DNA of 8,439 bases from CAYRIF01 sp964424205 (GTDB lineage: Bacteria > Bacteroidota > Bacteroidia > Cytophagales > Cyclobacteriaceae), in the NCBI GenBank assembly GCA_964424205.1, contig CAYRIF010000164.1:1-8439 (forward strand), given 5' to 3'. The notes beneath the pieces are model-generated. The model made no database searches and was not told the DNA's origin. It saw only the letters and a program-made list of their open reading frames with translations. Below, in pieces: positions 1-6,399 of the stretch; the stretch's first letter is position 1; the number at the start of each line of letters is the position of its first letter. The position numbers were made by a program, and so were the translations under genes.

Positions 1-85
1 TGATGAATCAATATTTATTTAACAAAAAGTTGCATTTGTGACTTGAATTCAGCTAAAAATAATACAAATAGCAAAAAATCTTTGC

Positions 86-310
86 TTAATTGATTAATTT
101 CATACTAATGTGTATAATATAGTAAATGGGGGGGGATATTTTTGCGCACAGAAGATTTGTATTAAAATAATCCAAAAATAATTTGGAATTTATAATAATC
201 TTTTTACCTTTGGTAGTGAGATAGGTGAATTGATTGACTTGACTAGTGGTGTTTGCTGCAGCACTAAAACGTATTAAATCACTATTAATCAACAACTCAG
301 CTACCTTCAA
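86..310 (-). pseudogene. Possible fragment of a LytTR-type DNA-binding domain
   Basis: The minus strand from about 310 down to 160 is open and encodes a peptide reading SDLIRFSAAANTT, then YLTTKGKKIIINSKLFLDYF. This matches the pattern of LytTR response-regulator DNA-binding domains (DIIRxEAxxNYT, then a short strand, GKKIxVSxxLK and a hydrophobic helix start). The first part of the domain and any receiver domain are missing: the frame has no ATG and meets a stop at 335-337, and after about residue 52 the peptide (CAKISPP...) no longer looks like LytTR. I read it as a remnant, cut at its 5' side about where the oppositely oriented lipoprotein gene begins. The match is by eye over about 45 residues and could be chance, so confidence is low. 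Confidence 0.3.
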
Positions 311-1908
311 AAAAAAAGAAGATACTAGCAGTATCTATTATTGTATTAGCATTTTTGGGCCTATTTTCTTGTGAAAAAGGAGATATCCCAGAAGTAAGAA
401 ATAGTCCGAGTGATGAATTAAGGATTGACTTACAATCATTTTCTAAGGCAGTTGCAAAGTCTGTCCAAGATGAAAACGTGAGAAAATTTATTTATGAGGA
501 AGTTGGCAAAATGTTTGATAGTGATTATGATTTGCCTTATGCCATAGTCAAGGATAAAAAAGTAGTCTTAGAAAATGGGAACGTAATGTCATTTGAAAAC
601 GTATTACTAGAGCATATTGATACTAGAAATTTTGATCAATTATTGTTAAAAATTCCAAATCTATCTATATCATTTACTCGAAATTTTGAAAAATGGAATT
701 ATTTGATTGACATACCTCTTGTTGCTCCTTTTAAGAAGGACATTGTTAATGATGATATGAACAATGTCTTTGGGTATAATTATAAAGGGAGTAAAGTAAA
801 GCTTGAAAATGACTACGATAGTAAAGTTTTTTTGTTGGCTATTAAGGATAATGAGAGAGTAGATAAGGAAGGGAGAATAAGAGTAAATAGTCAGGGATTG
901 GTGATCCCTAGTAATCACCGTCAAATATCTGCTGTTATGGCATATGATAAAGCAAAGGTTATTTCTTTTAATCAGGCAAAGGCAACGCAGCTTATAGAAA
1001 TTCGTGACAATGATTTTTTTGTACCATCAGGTGATGATGGGGATTGGCCGCCATATACGCCACCATCACCGCCGGACAATCCACCGCCCCCGTCTGCTGC
1101 TGCTGGTAGTAACCCACCGGATGCCCCAAAAATGAATTCGGTTGAGCCAAGGAATTCAAACTCATTACATATTGATTGGACAGGTGTTCCAAATGTCAAA
1201 TATTATGCGCTATATAGGGAAGAAAATTTTTCTGGAACCTCTAAGATACTTGCTTTACTTGAGACGCATCCAAATTTTGATGTAACATCTTATTCTGATA
1301 AAAACCTTAACTTAGGAGACAGGTATTCATATAGTGTAAGAGCTTTTGAAGATGAATTTAATTATTCTCAGGCAAGTGATGTCTTATATGGAACTGGAAG
1401 TTGGAGAAAAGATAGAGGAAAAGAAGTAATTGAAAGAATATATGTTAGTAAAAAAGCATGGAAAAATAATGTAGGAATTTTTGACGGTAAAATTGAAATA
1501 CAGTTTCAGCTAATATTGTATGATACTAAAAATAATAGAATCGAAATGTCAGAAGAAGCACTTGGTAAGGTTAAAAGGAAGAATCAAAAAGGAGAATGGT
1601 ATAATTATCAGGAAAAATTATTTGACTGGGATATTGATAGGTTTGCACTAAATTACTCTATATTTTTTTGGGAAGATGATACCGATGCCTCAAATGATGA
1701 AATAACTCTAAGTGTCACTTCTGAGTTAACAAGTAAATTGGATGAAACTAATTCTCAAAAAACAACATCAAATGTTTCATTTAAGATAGCTAAACATGAT
1801 GATAAATTTGGGAGGGTAGATGTAAATCACTATGACGCAAATCATCTAGAATACAAGCTGAAGCCTGAAAAGGGCGGAGACGTAACAATAATGATTACAC
1901 AATATTAG
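310..1908 (+). CDS. Lipoprotein with proline-rich linker and fibronectin-III-like domain; start codon not found
   Basis: A secreted lipoprotein of unknown role. The frame encodes four lysines, ILAVSIIVLAFLG and LFSC, a lipoprotein signal peptide with the lipidated Cys at codon 370-372, followed by EKGD. There is no ATG, GTG or TTG between the upstream in-frame stop (286-288) and these lysines; the first formal start, TTG at 355, would delete most of the signal peptide. The true start is therefore lost, non-canonical, or altered by an assembly error in the A9 run (309-317). Counting from TTG 355: residues 10-220 are an unrecognised globular region, 229-257 a Pro/Asp/Gly/Ala linker, about 255-348 a fibronectin-III-like domain (IDWTGVPNVKYYALYRE, YSYSVRAF), and 358-517 an unrecognised beta-rich C-terminal domain with an acidic FFWEDDTDASNDEI stretch. 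The stop lies 5 bases before the next lipoprotein gene, so the two are probably cotranscribed. No catalytic motif was seen; a surface adhesin-like or binding role is inference. Confidence 0.8.
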   Translation, partial: KKKKILAVSIIVLAFLGLFSCEKGDIPEVRNSPSDELRIDLQSFSKAVAKSVQDENVRKFIYEEVGKMFDSDYDLPYAIVKDKKVVLENGNVMSFENVLLEHIDTRNFDQLLLKIPNLSISFTRNFEKWNYLIDIPLVAPFKKDIVNDDMNNVFGYNYKGSKVKLENDYDSKVFLLAIKDNERVDKEGRIRVNSQGLVIPSNHRQISAVMAYDKAKVISFNQAKATQLIEIRDNDFFVPSGDDGDWPPYTPPSPPDNPPPPSAAAGSNPPDAPKMNSVEPRNSNSLHIDWTGVPNVKYYALYREENFSGTSKILALLETHPNFDVTSYSDKNLNLGDRYSYSVRAFEDEFNYSQASDVLYGTGSWRKDRGKEVIERIYVSKKAWKNNVGIFDGKIEIQFQLILYDTKNNRIEMSEEALGKVKRKNQKGEWYNYQEKLFDWDIDRFALNYSIFFWEDDTDASNDEITLSVTSELTSKLDETNSQKTTSNVSFKIAKHDDKFGRVDVNHYDANHLEYKLKPEKGGDVTIMITQY

Positions 1909-1913
1909 ATAAG

Positions 1914-2894
1914 ATGAAATCAAAATTAAGTTTAACAGTTGGGTTTATAATATTTTTTACCTCTTCTTGTCAAAAAGAAGAGGTGAAAGTACTGAAGCCT
2001 GTTTCTATTCAGGTGGAGCATATTTCTCCGGTTTCTGCAATATTAGAAGCTTCGGTTGAGGTTGAACACGATGATATAGCAGGAAGTTTTGGTGTTTGTT
2101 GGAGCTTAAATGAATTTCCTGATATAAAAAGTGATACAAAAAGTAGCTATATAGTTTCAAGCAAAGTAGAAAAAAAGTCAGGATATGTAGAGCGCTACAC
2201 GGCGGCACTGTCTAGTTTACTTCCAAATACGACCTATTATTGTCGAGCATATGCTGAGCGTCCTGGAGGACATGTTTTTTATGGCAAGGTGCTGTCCTTT
2301 ACAACAAAAAATGGGGATGTTCTCAAGGATATTCGTGATAACCAAGATTATCCTTACACGCAGATTGGTACTTATACATGGATGCTGAAAAATTTAAATT
2401 ATGCTTCTAAGGTTGGGAAGTCAGTATTTTATAAGAATGATAGCGCTAGATATGCCAGTAGTTACGGGAGACTTTATAATTTTGCAAGTGCCTGTAAGTC
2501 ATGTCCCAATGGGTGGCATTTACCTTCAGACGTTGAGTGGCAGGATTTAGAAAAAGCAGCAGCAGTAAAGCAGGGTGAATTAGCGATAGTAGGGAAAAGA
2601 GGGAATAGGGCGGGATGGATTTTAAAGGAGGCTGGGTTTGAACGATGGCTCAGTGATACCGATAAAATAGCATTAGTTACAAATAGTACAGGCTTTAGTG
2701 CTAGAGCATCTGGCCAATTTGATGTAAAGAAAAACAAATTCTCTTATTTAGGCACTAATGCAGTGTTTTACAGCGCTACAGTTGTAGGGAACAACGTTTA
2801 TGCTAGAAATTTATCTTTAGGGCATGAATGGATAGGCAGAGGACTTGTTGATAGCACTACTTACATTTCAGTTCGATGTGTAAGAGACTATTAG
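1914..2894 (+). CDS. Surface-type lipoprotein with fibronectin-III-like and FISUMP domains
   Basis: A 326-residue lipoprotein. The signal peptide (MKSKLSLTVGFIIFFTSS) ends at Cys19. The mature N-terminus CQKEE matches the Bacteroidetes lipoprotein export signal (Cys, Gln, Lys, two acidic residues) that directs lipoproteins to the cell surface. Residues about 29-131 form a fibronectin-III-like domain (SPVSAILEASVEV, LLPNTTYYCRAYA, GKVLSFTTK). Residues about 145-326 form a FISUMP domain (Fibrobacter succinogenes major paralogous domain): YTWMLKNLNYAS, YGRLYNFASA, CPNGWHLPSDVEWQDLE, NSTGFSARASGQF, AVFYSATV and the terminal ISVRCVRDY. FISUMP domains are common on secreted and surface proteins of Bacteroidetes and Fibrobacteres, but their biochemical role is not settled. 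The ATG follows the previous stop by 5 bases and the next gene starts 18 bases downstream, consistent with an operon. No Shine-Dalgarno is visible, which is normal for this phylum. Confidence 0.9.
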   Translation: MKSKLSLTVGFIIFFTSSCQKEEVKVLKPVSIQVEHISPVSAILEASVEVEHDDIAGSFGVCWSLNEFPDIKSDTKSSYIVSSKVEKKSGYVERYTAALSSLLPNTTYYCRAYAERPGGHVFYGKVLSFTTKNGDVLKDIRDNQDYPYTQIGTYTWMLKNLNYASKVGKSVFYKNDSARYASSYGRLYNFASACKSCPNGWHLPSDVEWQDLEKAAAVKQGELAIVGKRGNRAGWILKEAGFERWLSDTDKIALVTNSTGFSARASGQFDVKKNKFSYLGTNAVFYSATVVGNNVYARNLSLGHEWIGRGLVDSTTYISVRCVRDY

Positions 2895-2912
2895 CACAAT
2901 TAAAAGTGTGCC

Positions 2913-3140
2913 ATGCAAGGTATAAAAAACCGAATAATCATAATGCTAATTTCTTGTGCTTGGATATCCAATACCCAAGCACAGGAAATGCATTTGGAAT
3001 TATCAATTGGCAATGTGATTGATAATATTGTTGGAATTGGTAAGTTAGACAAGGTGAATTACCGTTTTGATGGTAATGATGGCGTATATTTTAGTGGCGC
3101 AGTTAATTTTTCCTACACCCATGATTATGTAGTCTTCTGA
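2913..3140 (+). pseudogene. N-terminal part of a secreted protein, probably truncated
   Basis: The 75-codon frame starts with a clear Sec signal peptide (MQGIKNRIIIMLISCAWISNTQA, likely cleaved before QEMHLE) and continues with alternating residues (LELSIGNVIDNIVGIG, YRFDGNDGVYFSGAVNFSYTHDY) that look like the start of an outer-membrane beta-barrel or other beta-rich secreted protein. It ends abruptly at TGA 3138-3140, followed at once by TAA. The same frame then stays protein-like after these stops (IYSTENITFTIDNGMT at about 3162-3209) and is interrupted again by TAG at 3210 and 3237. I take it as the remains of a longer third gene of the lipoprotein cluster, decayed or cut by the inverted-repeat element that begins at 3245. 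A genuine small secreted protein is possible but less likely. The family is not recognised. Confidence 0.5.
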
Positions 3141-3340
3141 TAAATAGGGGCTATAGCGTTGATATATAGTACCGAAAACATCACTTTTACGATTGATAAT
3201 GGCATGACTTAGTGTGCTAGTGGTCGGTATTTTATCAATACCTAGGGTCTGCTGAAAAATGTTAACTATCTGTATATTAATAGTGGTTTTATGGTTTGAC
3301 ATGCAAGGGTTCTAACCTCATAGTGTAAAATCCTTGCCCC

Positions 3341-3365
3341 TTAAAAATCTGTCACAGATTTTTAA
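3341..3365. repeat. Perfect 11-bp hairpin inside the inverted-repeat element
   Basis: TTAAAAATCTG and CAGATTTTTAA pair perfectly across a 3-base loop (TCA). A run of T follows the stem on either strand, so it could act as a bidirectional terminator between the two convergent transcription units. That role is inferred from shape only. Confidence 0.5.
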
Positions 3366-3387
3366 CACTAGCCCCAAGCACATCATC

Positions 3388-3407
3388 CCTGTCTGCCGTC
3401 AGGCAGG
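3388..3407. repeat. GC-rich hairpin (CCTGTCTG / CAGGCAGG)
   Basis: An 8-bp stem with one wobble position around a 4-base loop (CCGT). CCTGCCTG/CAGGCAGG palindromes are a frequent short interspersed repeat in Bacteroidetes genomes; here it stands out in an AT-rich context. Confidence 0.4.
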
Positions 3408-3619
3408 TACTTCCTAGCCTTCAGTTTGAAGTATAACTCATCTTCACTTTGGCTACTCGTAGCTAACGCACCTGGAACTTTTTCAGCAGACCCAACTTAA
3501 ACCATCATTCCAAAATGGTATTTTCATTTTTTGTTTTTCTTCAAGAACCATACGATTTATCATACCATCATAATTTTAAAATGATACTCCTCCTCTCTTG
3601 AGATAAAACCAATCTAAAA

Positions 3620-5212
3620 CTACTCTTTCCGAGCAATCACAAAATATCGAGTTGAAGGACAAGTATCATCACCGGTAGCAATCTCTTTTAGCGAAATAGC
3701 ATCAAACAGTTTCACTGCTCCTTTGAAGTGCGTTTCAAAATAACTCCTTACGCGGTGTAACGGCACCAAAAATCTTTTGTGCTTACCTGCATAATTAACC
3801 GACAGCAACGCTCGGCTATAGTCAATATTTATGATTTCACTTTCTTGAAACATCTTCCCTTCCTTTTCTATCAGTCTTGGTGTTCTTAGTGATACTATTT
3901 TTTTATCGGGCGAAAACATCACATTTGGATACCACCTGATGTGGTCTGGTGTGATGAAATCTCCTACAAAATAGCCACCACCTGTGATGATTCCTGCGGT
4001 TTTTTTAATGGCTTCTTCTAACCGCTCGCTATCTAAATATTGATACACATTTAATCCACTAAACGCAATGTCCCATCTTTTAACCGAGGGATCAAGGGTA
4101 AGAATGTCTCCCACATCAGCATTGATTCTCTTTTTTGCTTCTTCCACCATCGCAGCAGAAAAATCGATGCCATAGACATGCGATTTAGCCACTCCAAATT
4201 TTGTCATCATTTGCGCTTCTACCAACGCCGTGCCACAGCCCAATGAGATGATTTGTTTTTCTCGTACATCTTGTACAAATTTATTTACAAAAAAGGTCAA
4301 ATACCCCTCAATAAAATTATCAAAACATGGCTGACAGATTAGGGCATCATACAGTGCTGCATATTTATGAAACAAATCTTCTTGGTCTTCTTTTTCCTCT
4401 AAAAACTGAGCGGTTACTTTCATTTCTCTATTCAGAATATTCCATTGGCTAGAGTCAATGGAATGATGGTTAGCATCCGTAATTGTATCAATATATTGGT
4501 GCAACTCCTGCAAAGCATCTGCACTACTTATTCTGCTTTTAATCACCTCAATTTTTTCTTGCGGCTGCCCACTTGTCGTCATTCTTTTTGCTAGCTCTAC
4601 TAAGTGTCGCAATTGTGTGGGAAAATCACCCTTCGGACCAGCTATTGTTTCTACTATTTGATCAGAAGGCAAATCAAAAAATACGCCACCGTTTATTATT
4701 TGTATTGTATTTGAGTCCAGTTCGTATAATCTTGCATCTCCAGTCACATTGGTTTTTTCCTCCTCTAAGCCATAAATATGCAATGTTAAGATATTTTCTT
4801 TTGTCGGATTACCCATTTGATGAATCAAGTTATGTCCTACCCCTACAATCTGGCCTGTTTCAAAATCAGTCCGAGTCAGTGTATATATTTTATCATCTTC
4901 TACCCTGAATGTGGCATGTTCATTCGGCCCAAAAACTTTCACCGCGCCCCAAGTGGTATAGCCGTGATCATGAATGGTTGAGAAATCCCTGGGCAACCAA
5001 GACATCACCATAATTTCAAAATTTGGGGCTTTGTACACTAGCTTTCTTCCATAGCTATCTGCTGTGGGGTGATCAAAATCTGCCCAAGGCATCAAATCTT
5101 CTGCTTGTACCTCTGATTCTTTGATAGCTTTAATAACATCTGATGGTTTTAGGCTTTTTAATTCACTTAGTCTATCTTTTATGAAGGCTAAAGGTTTGGG
5201 TAACTTATTCAT
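3620..5212 (-). CDS. Fusion of a cysteine-dioxygenase-type cupin with a SAM-dependent methyltransferase
   Basis: A 530-residue predicted cytosolic enzyme, no signal peptide. Residues about 40-180 are a cysteine-dioxygenase-type cupin: Arg56 in SYGRKLV aligns with the substrate-carboxylate Arg60 of mammalian CDO; His81 and His83 (IHDHG) and His131 (LIHQMGNP) are the three expected iron ligands; Thr143-His145-Tyr147 (TLHIY) matches the Ser-His-Tyr triad. The crosslinking Cys93 of mammalian CDO is replaced (Trp88/Gly89), as in bacterial thiol dioxygenases. Residues about 185-280 are a helical linker. Residues about 281-530 are a class I methyltransferase: motif I IISLGCGTALVEA (321-333), acidic Asp350 in VYGIDFS, ADVGDI (365-370) and WDIAFSGLNVYQYL (380-393). 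The cupin part should oxidise a thiol to a sulfinate; the methyl acceptor is unknown. ATG at 5212; the single frame has no break. It converges on the lipoprotein cluster and has no same-strand partner here. Domain assignment is strong; substrate is not deducible. Confidence 0.85.
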   Translation of the reverse strand: MNKLPKPLAFIKDRLSELKSLKPSDVIKAIKESEVQAEDLMPWADFDHPTADSYGRKLVYKAPNFEIMVMSWLPRDFSTIHDHGYTTWGAVKVFGPNEHATFRVEDDKIYTLTRTDFETGQIVGVGHNLIHQMGNPTKENILTLHIYGLEEEKTNVTGDARLYELDSNTIQIINGGVFFDLPSDQIVETIAGPKGDFPTQLRHLVELAKRMTTSGQPQEKIEVIKSRISSADALQELHQYIDTITDANHHSIDSSQWNILNREMKVTAQFLEEKEDQEDLFHKYAALYDALICQPCFDNFIEGYLTFFVNKFVQDVREKQIISLGCGTALVEAQMMTKFGVAKSHVYGIDFSAAMVEEAKKRINADVGDILTLDPSVKRWDIAFSGLNVYQYLDSERLEEAIKKTAGIITGGGYFVGDFITPDHIRWYPNVMFSPDKKIVSLRTPRLIEKEGKMFQESEIINIDYSRALLSVNYAGKHKRFLVPLHRVRSYFETHFKGAVKLFDAISLKEIATGDDTCPSTRYFVIARKE

Positions 5213-5321
5213 GTGGGGGTTGTTTTTGTCGTTTAGCGATTAGCCAATAAAGGTAACTTTTGTGGTGGGATAGTTTGGTAACATTTATTACTTAAAGATT
5301 ACTATTCCGAATGAAGGTTAC
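5213..5321. other. Upstream region of the cupin-methyltransferase gene
   Basis: This 109-base AT-rich stretch lies between the ATG of the cupin-methyltransferase gene and the first palindrome copy, and should hold that gene's promoter. The best minus-strand match to the Bacteroidetes TAnnTTTG element is TACCTTTA at 5248-5255, which is imperfect, so I do not call a promoter. The repeat array begins about 110 bases upstream of the start codon. Confidence 0.3.
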
Positions 5322-5496
5322 TTTTGATTGAATAGGTAAAAGTCTGAAGACTTGAACGGAAGATTGATCCAAGTGACCGCTACGCTCAACACTTGAACCA
5401 ATAATATTTTTTTTGTAATCTCTTGTTCAAGTCTTTAGCGGAAGCGATGACTTGGACTTTTATAATAGTAAAGTCTTCAGACTTTTTTTAAATTAG
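5322..5496. repeat. RAYT-associated long palindrome, copy 1
   Basis: A 175-bp unit built as a long imperfect palindrome. The outer arms AAAAGTCTGAAGACTT (5338-5353) and its complement (5471-5486) are perfect over 16 bp. The inner arms (TCCAAGT...ACTTGAAC, 5368-5398, against GTTCAAGT...ACTTGGA, 5425-5456) pair imperfectly. A 14-base internal loop lies on each side and a 26-base AT-rich loop (5399-5424) at the centre. The right arm is itself a small hairpin followed by T7, a terminator-like shape. The unit recurs at 5618, 6386 and 6682 and in part at 6837, around a REP-associated transposase gene, so it is the likely substrate or product of that enzyme. Confidence 0.85.
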
Positions 5497-5617
5497 AAAA
5501 GAACAAAGGAATATATATTTTTGTTTATGTAATAATGACAAACCATGTTCACTTGGTTGCCAGACATTCAGAAAGCAAAAAATTACAAGGATTTAGTAGC
5601 CATATTATTAAAAGTGA
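5497..5617 (+). pseudogene. Internally deleted RAYT transposase relic, copy 1
   Basis: The 121 bp between palindrome copies 1 and 2 resemble the middle of the intact transposase gene at 5845-6399. The frame gives IYIFVYVIMTNHVHLVARHS (against DIFAYVIMTNHVHLIVGRS in the intact protein), including the HUH histidines, then diverges and stops at TGA 5625-5627 inside copy 2. The DNA similarity to the intact gene begins right at the palindrome edge (AAAAGAACAAAGG against the corresponding AAAAAAATAAAGG). Both the 5' third and the C-terminal half with the catalytic tyrosine are missing, so it cannot be an active enzyme. It comes from a related but non-identical RAYT gene. Confidence 0.7.
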
Positions 5618-5792
5618 TTTTGATTGAATAGGTAAAAGTCTGAAGACTTGAACGGAAGATTGATCCAAGTGACCGCTACGCTCAACACTTGAACCAATAA
5701 TATTTTTTTTGTAATCTCTTGTTCAAGTCTTTAGCGGAAGCGATGACTTGGACTTTTATAATAGTAAAGTCTTCAGACTTTTTTTAAATTAG
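5618..5792. repeat. RAYT-associated long palindrome, copy 2
   Basis: This is the same 175-bp palindrome as at 5322, 296 bp further on and apparently identical in sequence. It is preceded by the relic and followed by a different flank (CAAAGAG instead of AAAAGAA). It ends 52 bases before the start of the intact transposase gene, so the gene is bordered by a palindrome on both sides. Confidence 0.85.
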
Positions 5793-5844
5793 CAAAGAGA
5801 AAACCAGTTGTACCAGTTTAATTTTAAAATGGTATTATAAAAAC

Positions 5845-6399
5845 ATGAGTCGTAAATACAAAATAAGAGACCAAGAACAGTTATACTTTTTAAGTTTTGC
5901 AACCGTTCACTGGATTGATGTATTTACAAGACCATTGTACAAGGATATTTTGATAGAAAGCTTAGAATTCTGTCAAAAAAATAAAGGATTAGATATTTTT
6001 GCTTATGTAATAATGACAAACCACGTTCACTTGATTGTAGGGCGTTCTGGCAAGCAAAAAATAGAAGAGATAATTAGAGATTTCAAAAAATTCACCGCCT
6101 ACAAACTTTTAAAAACGATAGCGGAAAACAATCAGGAAAGCAGAAAAGAATGGATATTATGGATGATGGCTAGAGCAGGCAAGAAGAACCCTAATAATAA
6201 AAATTATCAGTTTTGGCAACAAAATAACCATCCGATAGCATTAACCTCAAATAAAATATTGGAACAAAAATTGGAATACATTCACAACAACCCAGTTGAG
6301 CAAGGAATAGTATCTGAGCCAGAAGATTATTTATACAGTAGCGCCAAAAACTACGCAGGTTTGGTGGACATAATGCTAACAGTGATTTTGATTGAATAG
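5845..6399 (+). CDS. REP-associated tyrosine transposase (RAYT, Y1_Tnp / IS200-IS605-like)
   Basis: A 184-residue single-strand-DNA transposase of the REP-associated (RAYT) branch of the HUH/Y1 family. Seen in order: an N-terminal YFLSFATVHW strand, the MTNHVHLIV metal-binding motif with His60 and His62, RDFKKFTAYKLLK, the YQFWQQNNHPIAL stretch typical of RAYTs, YIHNNPVEQGIV with Tyr145 as the likely nucleophile, and the closing EDYLYSSAKNYAG. All core motifs and a normal length are present, so it may be active. Such enzymes cut REP palindromes in single-stranded DNA and are thought to spread them. Its last codons and stop (GTGATTTTGATTGAATAG) overlap the left edge of palindrome copy 3, and copy 2 ends 52 bases before the ATG. 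No Shine-Dalgarno or clear promoter is visible; the 5' region is AT-rich. Confidence 0.93.
   Translation: MSRKYKIRDQEQLYFLSFATVHWIDVFTRPLYKDILIESLEFCQKNKGLDIFAYVIMTNHVHLIVGRSGKQKIEEIIRDFKKFTAYKLLKTIAENNQESRKEWILWMMARAGKKNPNNKNYQFWQQNNHPIALTSNKILEQKLEYIHNNPVEQGIVSEPEDYLYSSAKNYAGLVDIMLTVILIE

Larger units (their letters stand above)
3245..3495. mobile_element. 251-bp non-coding element with 15-bp terminal inverted repeats (MITE-like or IS remnant)
   Basis: The ends are perfect inverted repeats: GGGTCTGCTGAAAAA at 3245-3259 and its complement at 3481-3495. Such ends with a GGxCTGxTGAAAAA pattern resemble termini of DDE-type insertion sequences of the IS4/IS5/IS1182 sort, but no transposase is encoded inside. 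It contains an 11-bp hairpin (3341-3365) and a second one (3388-3407). No target-site duplication is evident (CCTA on the left, AACT on the right), so it may be an old deletion derivative or have lost a flank. It occupies the gap between the broken secreted gene and the convergent cupin-methyltransferase gene. This element and its short flanks account for the gene-free stretch 3141-3619. Confidence 0.55.

Noticed and set aside
972..1199. Two overlapping minus-strand frames with Gly- or Gln-rich stretches
   Set aside because: They are the antisense of the Pro/Ala-rich linker of the lipoprotein gene; the low stop density is a composition effect.
3045..3302. Minus-strand open frame of 85 codons starting MSNHKTTINIQ, reading through the left end of the inverted-repeat element
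   Set aside because: It shares codon boundaries with the plus-strand secreted-gene frame, so over 3045-3137 it is a shadow; no transposase or other family pattern was recognised in the rest.
4573..4908. Plus-strand 111-codon open frame
   Set aside because: Antisense to the cupin-methyltransferase gene, whose domain evidence is strong; the peptide has no recognisable features.
3571..5831. Shared TAATTTTAAAATG at 3571-3583 and 5819-5831
   Set aside because: Thirteen bases of very AT-rich, nearly palindromic sequence can recur by chance here; no larger similarity surrounds them.
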